From positions 62,001 to 126,000 of the forward strand of contig MHBK01000027.1 of assembly GCA_001804865.1 (NCBI GenBank): 64,000 nt of DNA. Reading direction: 5' to 3'. The stretch is from Lentisphaerae bacterium GWF2_57_35. GTDB lineage: Bacteria > Verrucomicrobiota > Kiritimatiellia > CAIQIC01 > GWF2-57-35. The translations under genes were made by a program, and so were the position numbers. This document shows, one piece after another, positions 52,018 through 59,719 of the stretch. Below the pieces are notes generated by a model that was not told the DNA's origin, made no database searches, and saw nothing but the letters and a program-made list of their open reading frames with translations. How positions within the stretch are numbered: position 1 is the first letter of the stretch; each line of letters starts with the position of its first letter.

Positions 52018-53895
52018 ATGAAAACTCTTTTTTTTCTGATGGCTTTTCCGTTGTTGCCGGCGGTGTTGCTGGCGGCGGTGTCGGCGGCGCGATGGCGGAA
52101 TGCAATTGTGAAGATGTCGTCGGTGGTGTTGGCGGCGGCGGCCGTGGCCTTGGGGGTTGCTCATGTCAAAGGAGGGACGTCCTATTACGCCGTCGAGGGA
52201 CACTGGGTTGACGGCGCGTTGTTCTGCGGCGAGATCGGCTTGTCGCTGTATCTGCTCGTGAAGGGTTTTTTATCCCGGCGCTATGTTGTGCCGCTGTTGG
52301 TGGTCCTGCAAACCGGGCTCATGATCTACAGCGAGTTTTTCGGCGGCGTCGTCAGCGCGGAACGGGATTTGTCGGTGGACAATCTGTCCGTGATCATGGC
52401 GATGATCGTCGGCGTGGTGGGCGGACTCATCAGCATCTATTCGCTGTGGTACATGAAGGATTACCATGCTCATCATCCGGAAATTCCCAATCGAACGCGC
52501 AGCTTCTTTTTTGTCGTTTTCGTTTTCCTGGCGGCCATGTTCGGCATTGTGTTTTCGAACAATCTTCGCTGGATGTACTTTTTTTGGGAAGTGACCTCCG
52601 TGTGTTCGTTTTGGCTGATCGGTTACTCGCAAACGGAGGAGGCCGTCCAGAACGCTTTTCGCGCCCTTAAAATCAATCTCTTGGGCGGGCTGAGTTTTGC
52701 GCTGGGCATCGTCTATCTCGCCTTTGTGCACAAGACCGTCGACATGAGCCAACTACTGGCCATGGGGCAGGCGGCGGCCCTGATTCCGGCCATGTTCATC
52801 GCCTTCGCGGGGCTGACGAAGTCGGCCCAGATGCCGTTTTCGTCATGGCTGCTGGGCGCGATGGTGGCGCCGACTCCGGTTTCCGCCCTGCTGCATTCCA
52901 GTACGATGGTGAAAGCCGGCGTCTATGTCATTATTAAGATGGCGCCCATCCTGCAAAACACGGCGGCCGGCTTTGTTATTGCGCTGATCGGCGGGGTGAC
53001 GTTCCTGCTGGCGTCGGCCACGGCGGTTTCCCAAAACAACGCCAAGCGCGTATTGGCCTATTCCACCATTGCGAACCTGGGCTTGATTGTGGCGTGCGGC
53101 GGGGTGGGGACCTTTGAGGCGGTTTGGGCCGCGATTCTCCTGGTGGTTTTCCATGCCGTGGCCAAAGGGCTGTTGTTCCTGACGGTCGGAACCATCGAGC
53201 ACGAAATCGGCAGTCGCGATATCGAGGATATGCACGGCTTGATCACCCGGTCGCCCGCGCTGGCGATCTTCATGCTCATCGGCATTGCCGGCATGTTTCT
53301 GGCGCCCTTTGGCATGCTGATCAGCAAATGGGTGACGCTGAAGGCCTTCATCGACTCGAATCCTATCCTGGCCATCCTGCTGGCCTTCGGCAGCGCTCCG
53401 ACGCTGTTCTTCTGGGCGAAATGGATGGGCAAGCTGCTCGCCGTCCCGCACACTCCGCGTCGTACGGCCGGCCAGATCGAGCCGGAGGAATGGACCGCGC
53501 TGCTTGGGCTGGCGGTCTTGACCATCGGCGCTTGCGGCCTGTTCCCGCTCATTGCGGCCGAATACATCGAGCCCTACACCATGCAGCTTTACGGCCATGC
53601 TTTCTCCCTGGGCTATGCCAATCTGGCCATTATGGGCATCATGCTGGGGGCGCTGATTCTCTTGCCGTTGGGCTTCTTTTATTTCCCGAAGAATCTGAAA
53701 TATGAGGGGGCCTACATGGCCGGCGCCAATCTGCCCGGCAACCTCTCGTTCCAGGGCTCCCTGGGCCAGCCGCGCGATATGATCATCCGCAACGTGTATT
53801 TTCGGGCGTATTTCAATGAGGCGAGTTTGAGCCGGTTGGGCAATTGGATCACGGTTCTGTTGATTGTATTGATGTTTGTGACGGCGGAATTATGA
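52018..53895 (+). CDS. echA: Ech-type hydrogenase subunit A, proton/ion-translocating (NuoL/MrpA-like)
   Basis: 625 residues, hydrophobic throughout, about 15 membrane segments. The proton-pumping core is seen in MYFFWEVTSVCSFWLIGYS (Glu in TM5), AGLTKSAQMPFSSWLLGAM (Lys in TM7), PVSALLHSSTMVKAGVYV and NNAKRVLAYSTIANLGLI. In Ech hydrogenases this subunit moves ions when ferredoxin electrons pass to the catalytic site. First of six genes in the exact echABCDEF order. Its stop overlaps the echB start (ATGA). Confidence 0.92.
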   Translation: MKTLFFLMAFPLLPAVLLAAVSAARWRNAIVKMSSVVLAAAAVALGVAHVKGGTSYYAVEGHWVDGALFCGEIGLSLYLLVKGFLSRRYVVPLLVVLQTGLMIYSEFFGGVVSAERDLSVDNLSVIMAMIVGVVGGLISIYSLWYMKDYHAHHPEIPNRTRSFFFVVFVFLAAMFGIVFSNNLRWMYFFWEVTSVCSFWLIGYSQTEEAVQNAFRALKINLLGGLSFALGIVYLAFVHKTVDMSQLLAMGQAAALIPAMFIAFAGLTKSAQMPFSSWLLGAMVAPTPVSALLHSSTMVKAGVYVIIKMAPILQNTAAGFVIALIGGVTFLLASATAVSQNNAKRVLAYSTIANLGLIVACGGVGTFEAVWAAILLVVFHAVAKGLLFLTVGTIEHEIGSRDIEDMHGLITRSPALAIFMLIGIAGMFLAPFGMLISKWVTLKAFIDSNPILAILLAFGSAPTLFFWAKWMGKLLAVPHTPRRTAGQIEPEEWTALLGLAVLTIGACGLFPLIAAEYIEPYTMQLYGHAFSLGYANLAIMGIMLGALILLPLGFFYFPKNLKYEGAYMAGANLPGNLSFQGSLGQPRDMIIRNVYFRAYFNEASLSRLGNWITVLLIVLMFVTAEL

Positions 53896-54743
53896 AGATA
53901 TTTCTGATTACATTGGCTTATTTGGTTTTGGCGCCCGTGTTGGGGGGCCTGCTGGCGGGTTTCGATCGGATCGTCACGGCGCGCATGCAGTCCCGCGTCG
54001 GGCCTCCCTTGTTCCAGCCTTTCTACGATGTGTTGAAGCTGATGGCGAAGGAAAATCTGGCGGTGAACCATTTCCAGAATTTCTACATCCTGTGTTTTCT
54101 GGTTTTCATGATCATTACCGGCGCGTTGTTCTTTGCGGGCGGCGATTTGCTGCTGGCGATTTTTGCGCTGACGCTGGCCGGGATTTTCCTGGTCATGGGC
54201 GCCTATTCGGCCAATTCGCCGTACAGCATCATCGGCGCAGAGCGCGAATTGATTCTGATGATGGCCTACGAGCCGATGCTGTTGATTGCGGCCATCGGCC
54301 TCTACATGGCCACCGGAACGTTCATCGTTCACGACATGATTGCGATTCACCGCCCGTTGATCTTCCAATTGCCCGGCATCTTCCTGGGGCTGGTCTACAT
54401 CCTGACGATCAAATTTCGGAAATCGCCGTTCGATTTGTCGACGTCGCATCATGGGCATCAGGAAATAGTCAAAGGTCTCACCACGGAATTTTCCGGGCCC
54501 GCGCTGGCGATGATCGAAGTGGCTCACTGGTACGAAAACATTCTGTTGCTGGGCTTGGTCTATTTGTTTTTTGCCTGGTATCCGCCGGCGGCCGTCGCCG
54601 CGGTAATCCTTACATACTTCTTTGAAATCTTCATCGATAACACGTATGCGCGCACCAAATGGCATTATGCCGTGAAATGGTCGTGGGCCGTCGCCGCCAC
54701 GCTGGGCGTCGGCAATGTTGCGACGCTGTATTTCCTGCGGTAA
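53892..54743 (+). CDS. echB: Ech hydrogenase subunit B (NuoH-like)
   Basis: 283 residues, membrane subunit homologous to NuoH/ND1, which joins the soluble and membrane arms. Motifs: RMQSRVGPPLFQPFYDVLK and the cytoplasmic loop RKSPFDLSTSHHGHQEIVKG. ATG 53892 overlaps the echA stop by 4 bases and gives the expected hydrophobic N-terminus (IFLITLAYLVLAPVLGGLL). Confidence 0.92.
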   Translation: MKIFLITLAYLVLAPVLGGLLAGFDRIVTARMQSRVGPPLFQPFYDVLKLMAKENLAVNHFQNFYILCFLVFMIITGALFFAGGDLLLAIFALTLAGIFLVMGAYSANSPYSIIGAERELILMMAYEPMLLIAAIGLYMATGTFIVHDMIAIHRPLIFQLPGIFLGLVYILTIKFRKSPFDLSTSHHGHQEIVKGLTTEFSGPALAMIEVAHWYENILLLGLVYLFFAWYPPAAVAAVILTYFFEIFIDNTYARTKWHYAVKWSWAVAATLGVGNVATLYFLR

Positions 54744-54759
54744 TCGAAGGGAAAAGAGT

Positions 54760-55233
54760 ATGTCTTTTTTGAAAAAATCTCCCTGGATCCTTCATTATGA
54801 CGGGACCAGTTGCAACGGGTGCGACATTGAAGTGCTCGCCTGTTTGACGCCGATGTACGATGTGGAACGCTTCGGCATCGTCAATGTCGGCAATCCAAAG
54901 CACGCGGACATCCTGCTGATCACCGGGTCGGTCAACGAACAGAACACCCCGGTCGTGAAAAATCTGTACCGCCAGATGCCGGAGCCCAAGGCCGTGGTGG
55001 CGATCGGGATTTGCGCGACCAGCGGCGGCATCTTTCAGGACTGTTACAATGTAAAGGGCGGGATCGACAAGGTGATCCCGGTGGATGTGTATGTGCCCGG
55101 TTGTGCAGCCCGGCCCGAGGCCATCATCGACGGCGTGGTCAAGGCCCTTGGCATTCTCGAAGAGAAGGCCAAGGCTTTAAAGGAAGCCGCCCATCGGCAG
55201 CCGGTTGAAGTGGAGGAATCTTCCCATGATTGA
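54760..55233 (+). CDS. echC: Ech hydrogenase small subunit C (NuoB-like)
   Basis: 157 residues. The proximal [4Fe-4S] cluster ligands are Cys18 and Cys21 (GTSCNGCDIEVLA), then cysteines in VAIGICATSGGIF and VYVPGCAARPEAI, as in NuoB and hydrogenase small subunits of group 4. It relays electrons to the Ni-Fe site in EchE. ATG 54760 fits the family start; the upstream extension is in the echB 3' gap. The stop overlaps echD. Confidence 0.93.
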   Translation: MSFLKKSPWILHYDGTSCNGCDIEVLACLTPMYDVERFGIVNVGNPKHADILLITGSVNEQNTPVVKNLYRQMPEPKAVVAIGICATSGGIFQDCYNVKGGIDKVIPVDVYVPGCAARPEAIIDGVVKALGILEEKAKALKEAAHRQPVEVEESSHD

Positions 55234-55585
55234 GCAAGCGAACATCACAACCCTGGAGCGGAGCGAACTGCTCTCCAAGGTCGGCGAATTGTTTAACCAG
55301 GGCTATCGCCTGGTTCAGATTTGCTGCACGCTGAAGGATGCGTTCGAACTGAGCTACAGTTTCGACAAGGATCACGCCCTGCTGACCCTGCGGCTGCAAG
55401 TTTCAAGAGAAGACGCCCAGGTCCCCAGCGTCAGCGGCATTTACTTCTGCGCGCTGGTTTATGAAAACGAGATGCACGATCTGTTTGGGCTGAACGTCAC
55501 GGACATGGCGCTGGATTTCCAGGGCACGTTTTATAAGACGGCGATCAAGACGCCGTTCAACACGCCGCCGCCGATCGCGAAGTAA
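55226..55585 (+). CDS. echD: Ech hydrogenase subunit D (NuoC-like)
   Basis: 119 residues, homologous to NuoC. The recognisable part is GIYFCALVYENEMHDLFGLN, with the conserved E-N/R-E-x-x-D-x-F/L-G motif near the C-terminus. Start ATG 55226 has GGAGG 9 bases upstream and overlaps echC by 8 bases. Short length is usual for EchD. Confidence 0.9.
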   Translation: MIEQANITTLERSELLSKVGELFNQGYRLVQICCTLKDAFELSYSFDKDHALLTLRLQVSREDAQVPSVSGIYFCALVYENEMHDLFGLNVTDMALDFQGTFYKTAIKTPFNTPPPIAK

Positions 55586-55605
55586 GAAGGAAGAGGTAAT
55601 TCATT

Positions 55606-56685
55606 ATGGCCAATCGTATGATCGTTCCGTTCGGTCCCCAGCATCCGGTGTTGCCGGAGCCGATCCATTTGGATCTGGTGTTGGAGGACGATAAGGTCGT
55701 GGACGCCATCCCTTCGTTGGGATTTGTGCATCGCGGGCTTGAAAAACTGGGGGAGAAGAAAGATTTTTTTGAAATGACGTATGTCGCCGAGCGCATCTGC
55801 GGCATTTGCAGCTTTATTCACGGGCTGGGCTATTGCCAGGCCATCGAAGCGGTCATGAACATCGAAGTGCCGGCTCGCGCCCGATATCTGCGAACCTTTT
55901 GGTCAGAACTTTCCCGGGTGCACAGCCATTTGCTCTGGCTGGGTCTGATGGCCGATGCGGCGGGTTTTGAAAGCCTGTTCATGCATAGCTGGCGCGTACG
56001 CGAAAAAATTGTCAACCTCATCGACGAGACGGCCGGCGGACGCGTCATTTTCGGGTCCTGCAAGATCGGCGGAACGCGCCGGGATATCGAGCCGGAAACG
56101 CTGAAGCGGATTGCCCGTGATTTGGACGAGATCGAAACGTCCATTCGCGAAATCACCGCCATTTTCGAGGACGATTATTCTCTGAAGCACCGCTTGGAGG
56201 GGGTGGGCGTGGTTTCCAAGGAGGATGCGCATAAACTCGGAGCGGTCGGGCCTGTTCTCCGGGCGAGCGGTATTTCCCAGGATACGCGGAGCCTGGGTTA
56301 TGCGGCCTATGGGGAACTCGAATGGGAACCCGTGGTGGAAACGGCGGGCGACTGCCAGGCGCGGTCGGTGGTGCGGGCTCGAGAGATTTATCAGTCGCTG
56401 AATTTGATGCGGCAGTGCATCCAGAAAATGCCGGACGGCCCTGTGGACGTGAAGGTGACGGGCCTGCCGAACGGCGAGTACTTTTCACGCCTGGAACAAC
56501 CGCGCGGCGAGGTCGTTTATTACGTCAAGGCCAACGGCTCCAAGTTCCTCGATCGTTTTCGCGTCCGGACTCCGACCTTTGCCAACATCGCACCGTTGCT
56601 GCACATGTTGAAGGGATGCGAGTTTGCGGATGTTGCACTGATTGTCTTAACCATCGATCCATGCATTAGCTGTGCGGAGAGATAA
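55606..56685 (+). CDS. echE: Ech hydrogenase large subunit E ([NiFe] catalytic)
   Basis: 359 residues, carrying the Ni-Fe site. The first ligand pair is Cys65 and Cys68 in ERICGICSFIHGLGY. The second is Cys353 and Cys356 in DPCISCAER at the very end. The protein stops two residues after Ala357, so it has no C-terminal peptide that a maturation protease would cut, as is known for Ech-type large subunits. Similarity to NuoD is evident in FVHRGLEKLGEKKDFFEMTY. Reduces protons with ferredoxin electrons. Confidence 0.95.
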   Translation: MANRMIVPFGPQHPVLPEPIHLDLVLEDDKVVDAIPSLGFVHRGLEKLGEKKDFFEMTYVAERICGICSFIHGLGYCQAIEAVMNIEVPARARYLRTFWSELSRVHSHLLWLGLMADAAGFESLFMHSWRVREKIVNLIDETAGGRVIFGSCKIGGTRRDIEPETLKRIARDLDEIETSIREITAIFEDDYSLKHRLEGVGVVSKEDAHKLGAVGPVLRASGISQDTRSLGYAAYGELEWEPVVETAGDCQARSVVRAREIYQSLNLMRQCIQKMPDGPVDVKVTGLPNGEYFSRLEQPRGEVVYYVKANGSKFLDRFRVRTPTFANIAPLLHMLKGCEFADVALIVLTIDPCISCAER

Positions 56686-56686
56686 A

Positions 56687-57049
56687 ATGCCCATACGCAA
56701 GATTTCCAGAACCATTCTAAAAAGCCTGTTTGGCGAGCCGGCGACGTTGATGTATCCCGCCCGGGCCCGGGTTTATCCCACCTCTTCCCGTGGGCGGGTC
56801 GCCATCGAAATAGCAGCATGCATTTTCTGCGGCTTGTGCCGGCGTAAATGTCCCACGGCCGCGATCCTGGTCAACAAGGAAAAGAAGACCTGGGAGATTG
56901 ACCGGCTGAAGTGCATCACCTGCAACGCGTGCGTGGAGGCCTGCCCTAAAAAGTGCCTGGCCATGCGCAACAAATACGCCGCCGCCCAGACCGCCCGGCA
57001 AAACGAGAAGTTCCAGGCTCCTGAAGCGAAGCCGGGGGCGGGGGGATGA
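56687..57049 (+). CDS. echF: Ech hydrogenase ferredoxin-like subunit F
   Basis: 120 residues with two [4Fe-4S] motifs, CIFCGLCRRKCPTAAI and CITCNACVEACPKKC, like NuoI. It takes electrons from the soluble ferredoxin. ATG 56687 follows echE by one base with GGAGA upstream. Last gene of the operon. Confidence 0.92.
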   Translation: MPIRKISRTILKSLFGEPATLMYPARARVYPTSSRGRVAIEIAACIFCGLCRRKCPTAAILVNKEKKTWEIDRLKCITCNACVEACPKKCLAMRNKYAAAQTARQNEKFQAPEAKPGAGG

Positions 57050-57200
57050 TTTGCAAGTTGCGATTTGCAAGTTGCAATTGGAAGACTGCAGGAACTTTGT
57101 TTTAGGCGGGGACGTCTCTATGTCTTTGTCGTCGATCTAATTCTTGGAAACATCTACCTTATTAAAAATCGCAAATCGCAAATTGCAAATCGCAAATTCA
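57050..57200. repeat. Mirrored GCAAATCGC-type repeats between convergent genes
   Basis: The left side repeats GATTTGCAAGTTGC in tandem (57046-57078). The right side repeats GCAAATCGCAAATTGC (57173-57200) in the opposite sense, so the two can pair. It lies between echF and the convergent nucleotidyltransferase gene and may end transcription from both sides. Confidence 0.55.
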
Positions 57201-57201
57201 C

Positions 57202-58113
57202 TCACTCCCACAGCTTCTCGGGATACTGCCCGGCTGCGATCAAGTCCCGGATACTTTGAATCACGAGGGCTTTGTCGTCCTTGTACGTCACCCCGAACCA
57301 CGGGTCGGGCGTGGTCAGCACTTTTACGCGCGCGTGCTTTTGGGCGACGAGCGCGTCCACGACGGAAGGAATATACAGTTCCGCTTTGGGATCGCCGCTG
57401 CGCCGATCCAGGAAGGCTTTGAATTCCGTTTCAAGCTGCGGAAAGAGGGCGGGCGTGAAACCCCACATGTTCATCGAAACCAATTCTTGTCCCGTCAGCT
57501 CGATGGCGCGTCCGTTTGCATCGAACGAACGCGCGCCCTCGGGCGCTTTCTCGATGCGGGTATGTTCTTCAACGCGCTGCAAGAACCCTTTCGGGTCGCA
57601 TTCGCAAATCCCCCGTGCGACGCTTCCGTAGTCGGACAGCGTGTGGCGCAGGGTGAACCCGACCATGCAATGATCGTCCGAATCTGTCTTCGTGGCGCTC
57701 AGGGTTTGCCCTAAAAGTTTGTACGAATGAGCGCCATAAAAATCGTCTGCATTGATCGAGGCAAAGGGTTCCCGAATGGTTTGGCGCGCCATCAAAATCG
57801 CATGACCGGTTCCCCAGGGCTTGGTGCGGTTCGGCGGGATCGAATAGCCGGGCGGGAGCGCCGACAACTCCTGATAGACATAGTCGACGTCGGCGCGGGC
57901 TTCCAACCGGCGGCCGATGGCTTCCCGAAAGGATTCTTCGATGTCTTTCCGGATGACGAATACGACGCGTCCGAAGCCGGCCCGGAGGGCGTCGTAAATT
58001 GAATAATCGATCACAATTTCGCCGCAGGGGCCGACCGGATCGATTTGTTTGAGGCCTCCGTAACGGCTTCCCATTCCAGCCGCCAGCACTAACAGGGTGG
58101 GTGAAGTGGTCAT
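57202..58113 (-). CDS. Sugar nucleotidyltransferase (NTP_transferase family)
   Basis: 303 residues. The nucleotide-binding signature is LLVLAAGMGSRYGGLKQIDP, a sugar-phosphate-type loop, followed by EIVIDYSIYDALRAGFGRVV. The acidic metal site is in ASINADDFYGAHSYKLL. Family members join sugar phosphates to UTP, CTP or dTTP; this variant (YGGLKQ) is common but its sugar is not certain. It follows the HD-GYP gene by 3 bases in the same direction. Confidence 0.82.
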   Translation of the reverse strand: MTTSPTLLVLAAGMGSRYGGLKQIDPVGPCGEIVIDYSIYDALRAGFGRVVFVIRKDIEESFREAIGRRLEARADVDYVYQELSALPPGYSIPPNRTKPWGTGHAILMARQTIREPFASINADDFYGAHSYKLLGQTLSATKTDSDDHCMVGFTLRHTLSDYGSVARGICECDPKGFLQRVEEHTRIEKAPEGARSFDANGRAIELTGQELVSMNMWGFTPALFPQLETEFKAFLDRRSGDPKAELYIPSVVDALVAQKHARVKVLTTPDPWFGVTYKDDKALVIQSIRDLIAAGQYPEKLWE

Positions 58114-58116
58114 GGC

Positions 58117-58959
58117 TTAGCCTCCTTCGCTGCGAATGGAGATGGCATCGACGTGAGCGGTGGTCAAAAGCCATTCCAGACTGGGCGATGAAAACGCTTT
58201 GTTCAGCACCGCATCGGTCAGCACGGCTCCGGACCGTAGAAGAAAGGTCCCATCGATGGACTTCAGGTCGCGGGCGAGCACCATGCCGGCTTTCAAGGCG
58301 CTTAAGGGGAGTTCCACCGTATTTTTGTCCTGGCGATGCAGGTCGTCGGTGGTGGTCACGATGAAAAGAAATCGGTTGGCCAACTCTGGGTCGATGCTGC
58401 GATTGCGCTCTTGCAGGATCTTTTTGCGAACATTGTCCAGATCGGGCATCATGGCGCCGGTCGGATGCGTTTCCAGGTCGAACAGATCGGCCACGGAGAT
58501 GATGCGCGAAAAGAGCGGGATATTTTCGCCGCGAAGTCTCTTGGGATAGCCCTGGCCGTCGAAGCGCTCGTGATGATGCAGGACGGATTCCGCCACGCGC
58601 TCGAAACCGGGAATTTGCGACAGCACGGCAAAGCCGACCAAGGGATGTCGCTTGGCTTTCTCGTCCGTACTGCGGTCCAAAGACAACGTATTCAATAATG
58701 ACATGCTGGCGCCCATGAAACCAACATCGTGCAGAAGGGCGGAGGTTTCAAGTTCGTCCAGGTCCTGATCGGATAATGCGCTCAAGGCGCCCAACTCGCG
58801 GGCCCAACGGGCTACCCGGCGGCAATGGGCAATGATCGGCGGCCGGTCGATTTCCAGCAGCGAGATGAAGGCTCCGGCAATTTTCTTGTGAACAGACGGC
58901 TCCGTATTTACTGCGGTAGACGGCGGCCGTTCTTTTTTATTGGCGTCTGGTGCGTTCAT
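58117..58959 (-). CDS. HD-GYP-domain protein (probable cyclic-di-GMP phosphodiesterase)
   Basis: 280 residues. The HD pair is in LETSALLHDVGFMGAS, and HHHERFDGQGYPKRLRGENI is the HHExxDGxGYP motif. In this copy the next segment (IISVADLFDLETHPTGAMMP) keeps the ISVAD stretch. No response-regulator domain precedes it, and a C-terminal 80-residue tail follows. Start at 58959 or a TTG five codons upstream; neither has a strong ribosome site. It may control surface or motility traits. Confidence 0.82.
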   Translation of the reverse strand: MNAPDANKKERPPSTAVNTEPSVHKKIAGAFISLLEIDRPPIIAHCRRVARWARELGALSALSDQDLDELETSALLHDVGFMGASMSLLNTLSLDRSTDEKAKRHPLVGFAVLSQIPGFERVAESVLHHHERFDGQGYPKRLRGENIPLFSRIISVADLFDLETHPTGAMMPDLDNVRKKILQERNRSIDPELANRFLFIVTTTDDLHRQDKNTVELPLSALKAGMVLARDLKSIDGTFLLRSGAVLTDAVLNKAFSSPSLEWLLTTAHVDAISIRSEGG

Positions 58960-59129
58960 GATCAAGTTGGGCAAATACCTGTGATCGATATCTCATCATA
59001 ATCAAACCTGCAAACGCAATGAAATTAAGTCGATATTCCTGGAAAAGAACATCTTGACGCGGCCTTTTCTGCAAGACCTTCGGATGAAACAACCCGAAGA
59101 CGGGTTCTTCTGGTCCTGACGCATCGCCT

Positions 59130-59321
59130 CGGTTGACCGGTCTGCCTCCAGACCGGTTCTTCAGGTGGGCCGCGTTCTCCCTGCCCGCAACATGGCGTAG
59201 CCATGCAGGCGGGCGTAACGCGGCTTCGATGTTTGGATGAGGGTGGGGAGGGAGGATAGAGCTCCAGCGCAAGTCCCATTGCGGTAGTTTGAATTTTGGA
59301 GGGTCGCGCTCCGTCGCGACC
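59130..59321. repeat. Cluster of GC-rich palindromic repeats
   Basis: Three strong hairpins lie in the roughly 440-base gap: ACCGGTCTG-cctc-CAGACCGGT (59136-59157, perfect); CCGCGTT ... AACGCGG (59170-59223) with an inner GCCCGC / GCGGGC and ATGGC / GCCAT; and GGTCGCG-ctccgt-CGCGACC (59302-59321). The last shares 25 bases with 29131-29155. The rest of the gap from 58960 to 59130 holds nothing I can identify. Confidence 0.65.
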
Positions 59322-59401
59322 GGAAGAAGAAGGTTTCGACAGAGCGAAACTCAGCTTTTGCATTTAAGATGGACCGGTCCCTGGCCGATACAGAAAGCAT
59401 C

Positions 59402-59623
59402 ATGAAACTAGGGATGGAAAGTTGTGAGGCGAAAAGCTATATCGAGTTGGCGAACCAACTCTATGCTGAAGCCTTTTCTCAAGGGGACATCGAAGGCATG
59501 ATGGAGACCAGCTCTGACTTGGGTTTGGCCTATGCCGCCTTGGGCCTCAACGCTTTGTCCGAAAAATGGACTGACGAATACTTGCATCTCGCCTTGGGCG
59601 CTGCCATGCCGCACCACGCATAA
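59402..59623 (+). CDS. Small helical protein, TPR-like, unknown function
   Basis: 73 residues from ATG 59402 (84 from ATG 59369). It is all helical, with YIELANQLYAEAFSQGD and SSDLGLAYAALGLNALSEKW resembling one and a half TPR helices. No ribosome site is strong, and the size is small, so it may not be a real gene. It lies 96 bases before the kinase gene and could be its partner. Confidence 0.45.
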   Translation: MKLGMESCEAKSYIELANQLYAEAFSQGDIEGMMETSSDLGLAYAALGLNALSEKWTDEYLHLALGAAMPHHA

Positions 59624-59672
59624 GTTGCCGCAATTAATCCGTTTGTAGTCCCTCATTACGCTTCTTGACCCG

Positions 59673-59688
59673 GTCATGCAGACATGAC
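59673..59688. promoter_or_regulatory. Perfect dyad before the kinase gene
   Basis: GTCATG-CAGA-CATGAC, about 32 bases before the kinase start, partly beside a TTGACC (59665-59670). It may be an operator; a -10 box at the proper distance is not evident. Confidence 0.3.
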
Positions 59689-59719
59689 AAGCTTCTTATT
59701 AATCCTTTAAAAGGAACGT

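Noticed and set aside
52018..57049. Interpretation as NADH dehydrogenase (complex I) genes
   Set aside because: Six genes in Ech order, Ni-binding CGIC and DPCISC motifs in the large subunit, and no NuoEFG, so it is a group 4 [NiFe] hydrogenase.
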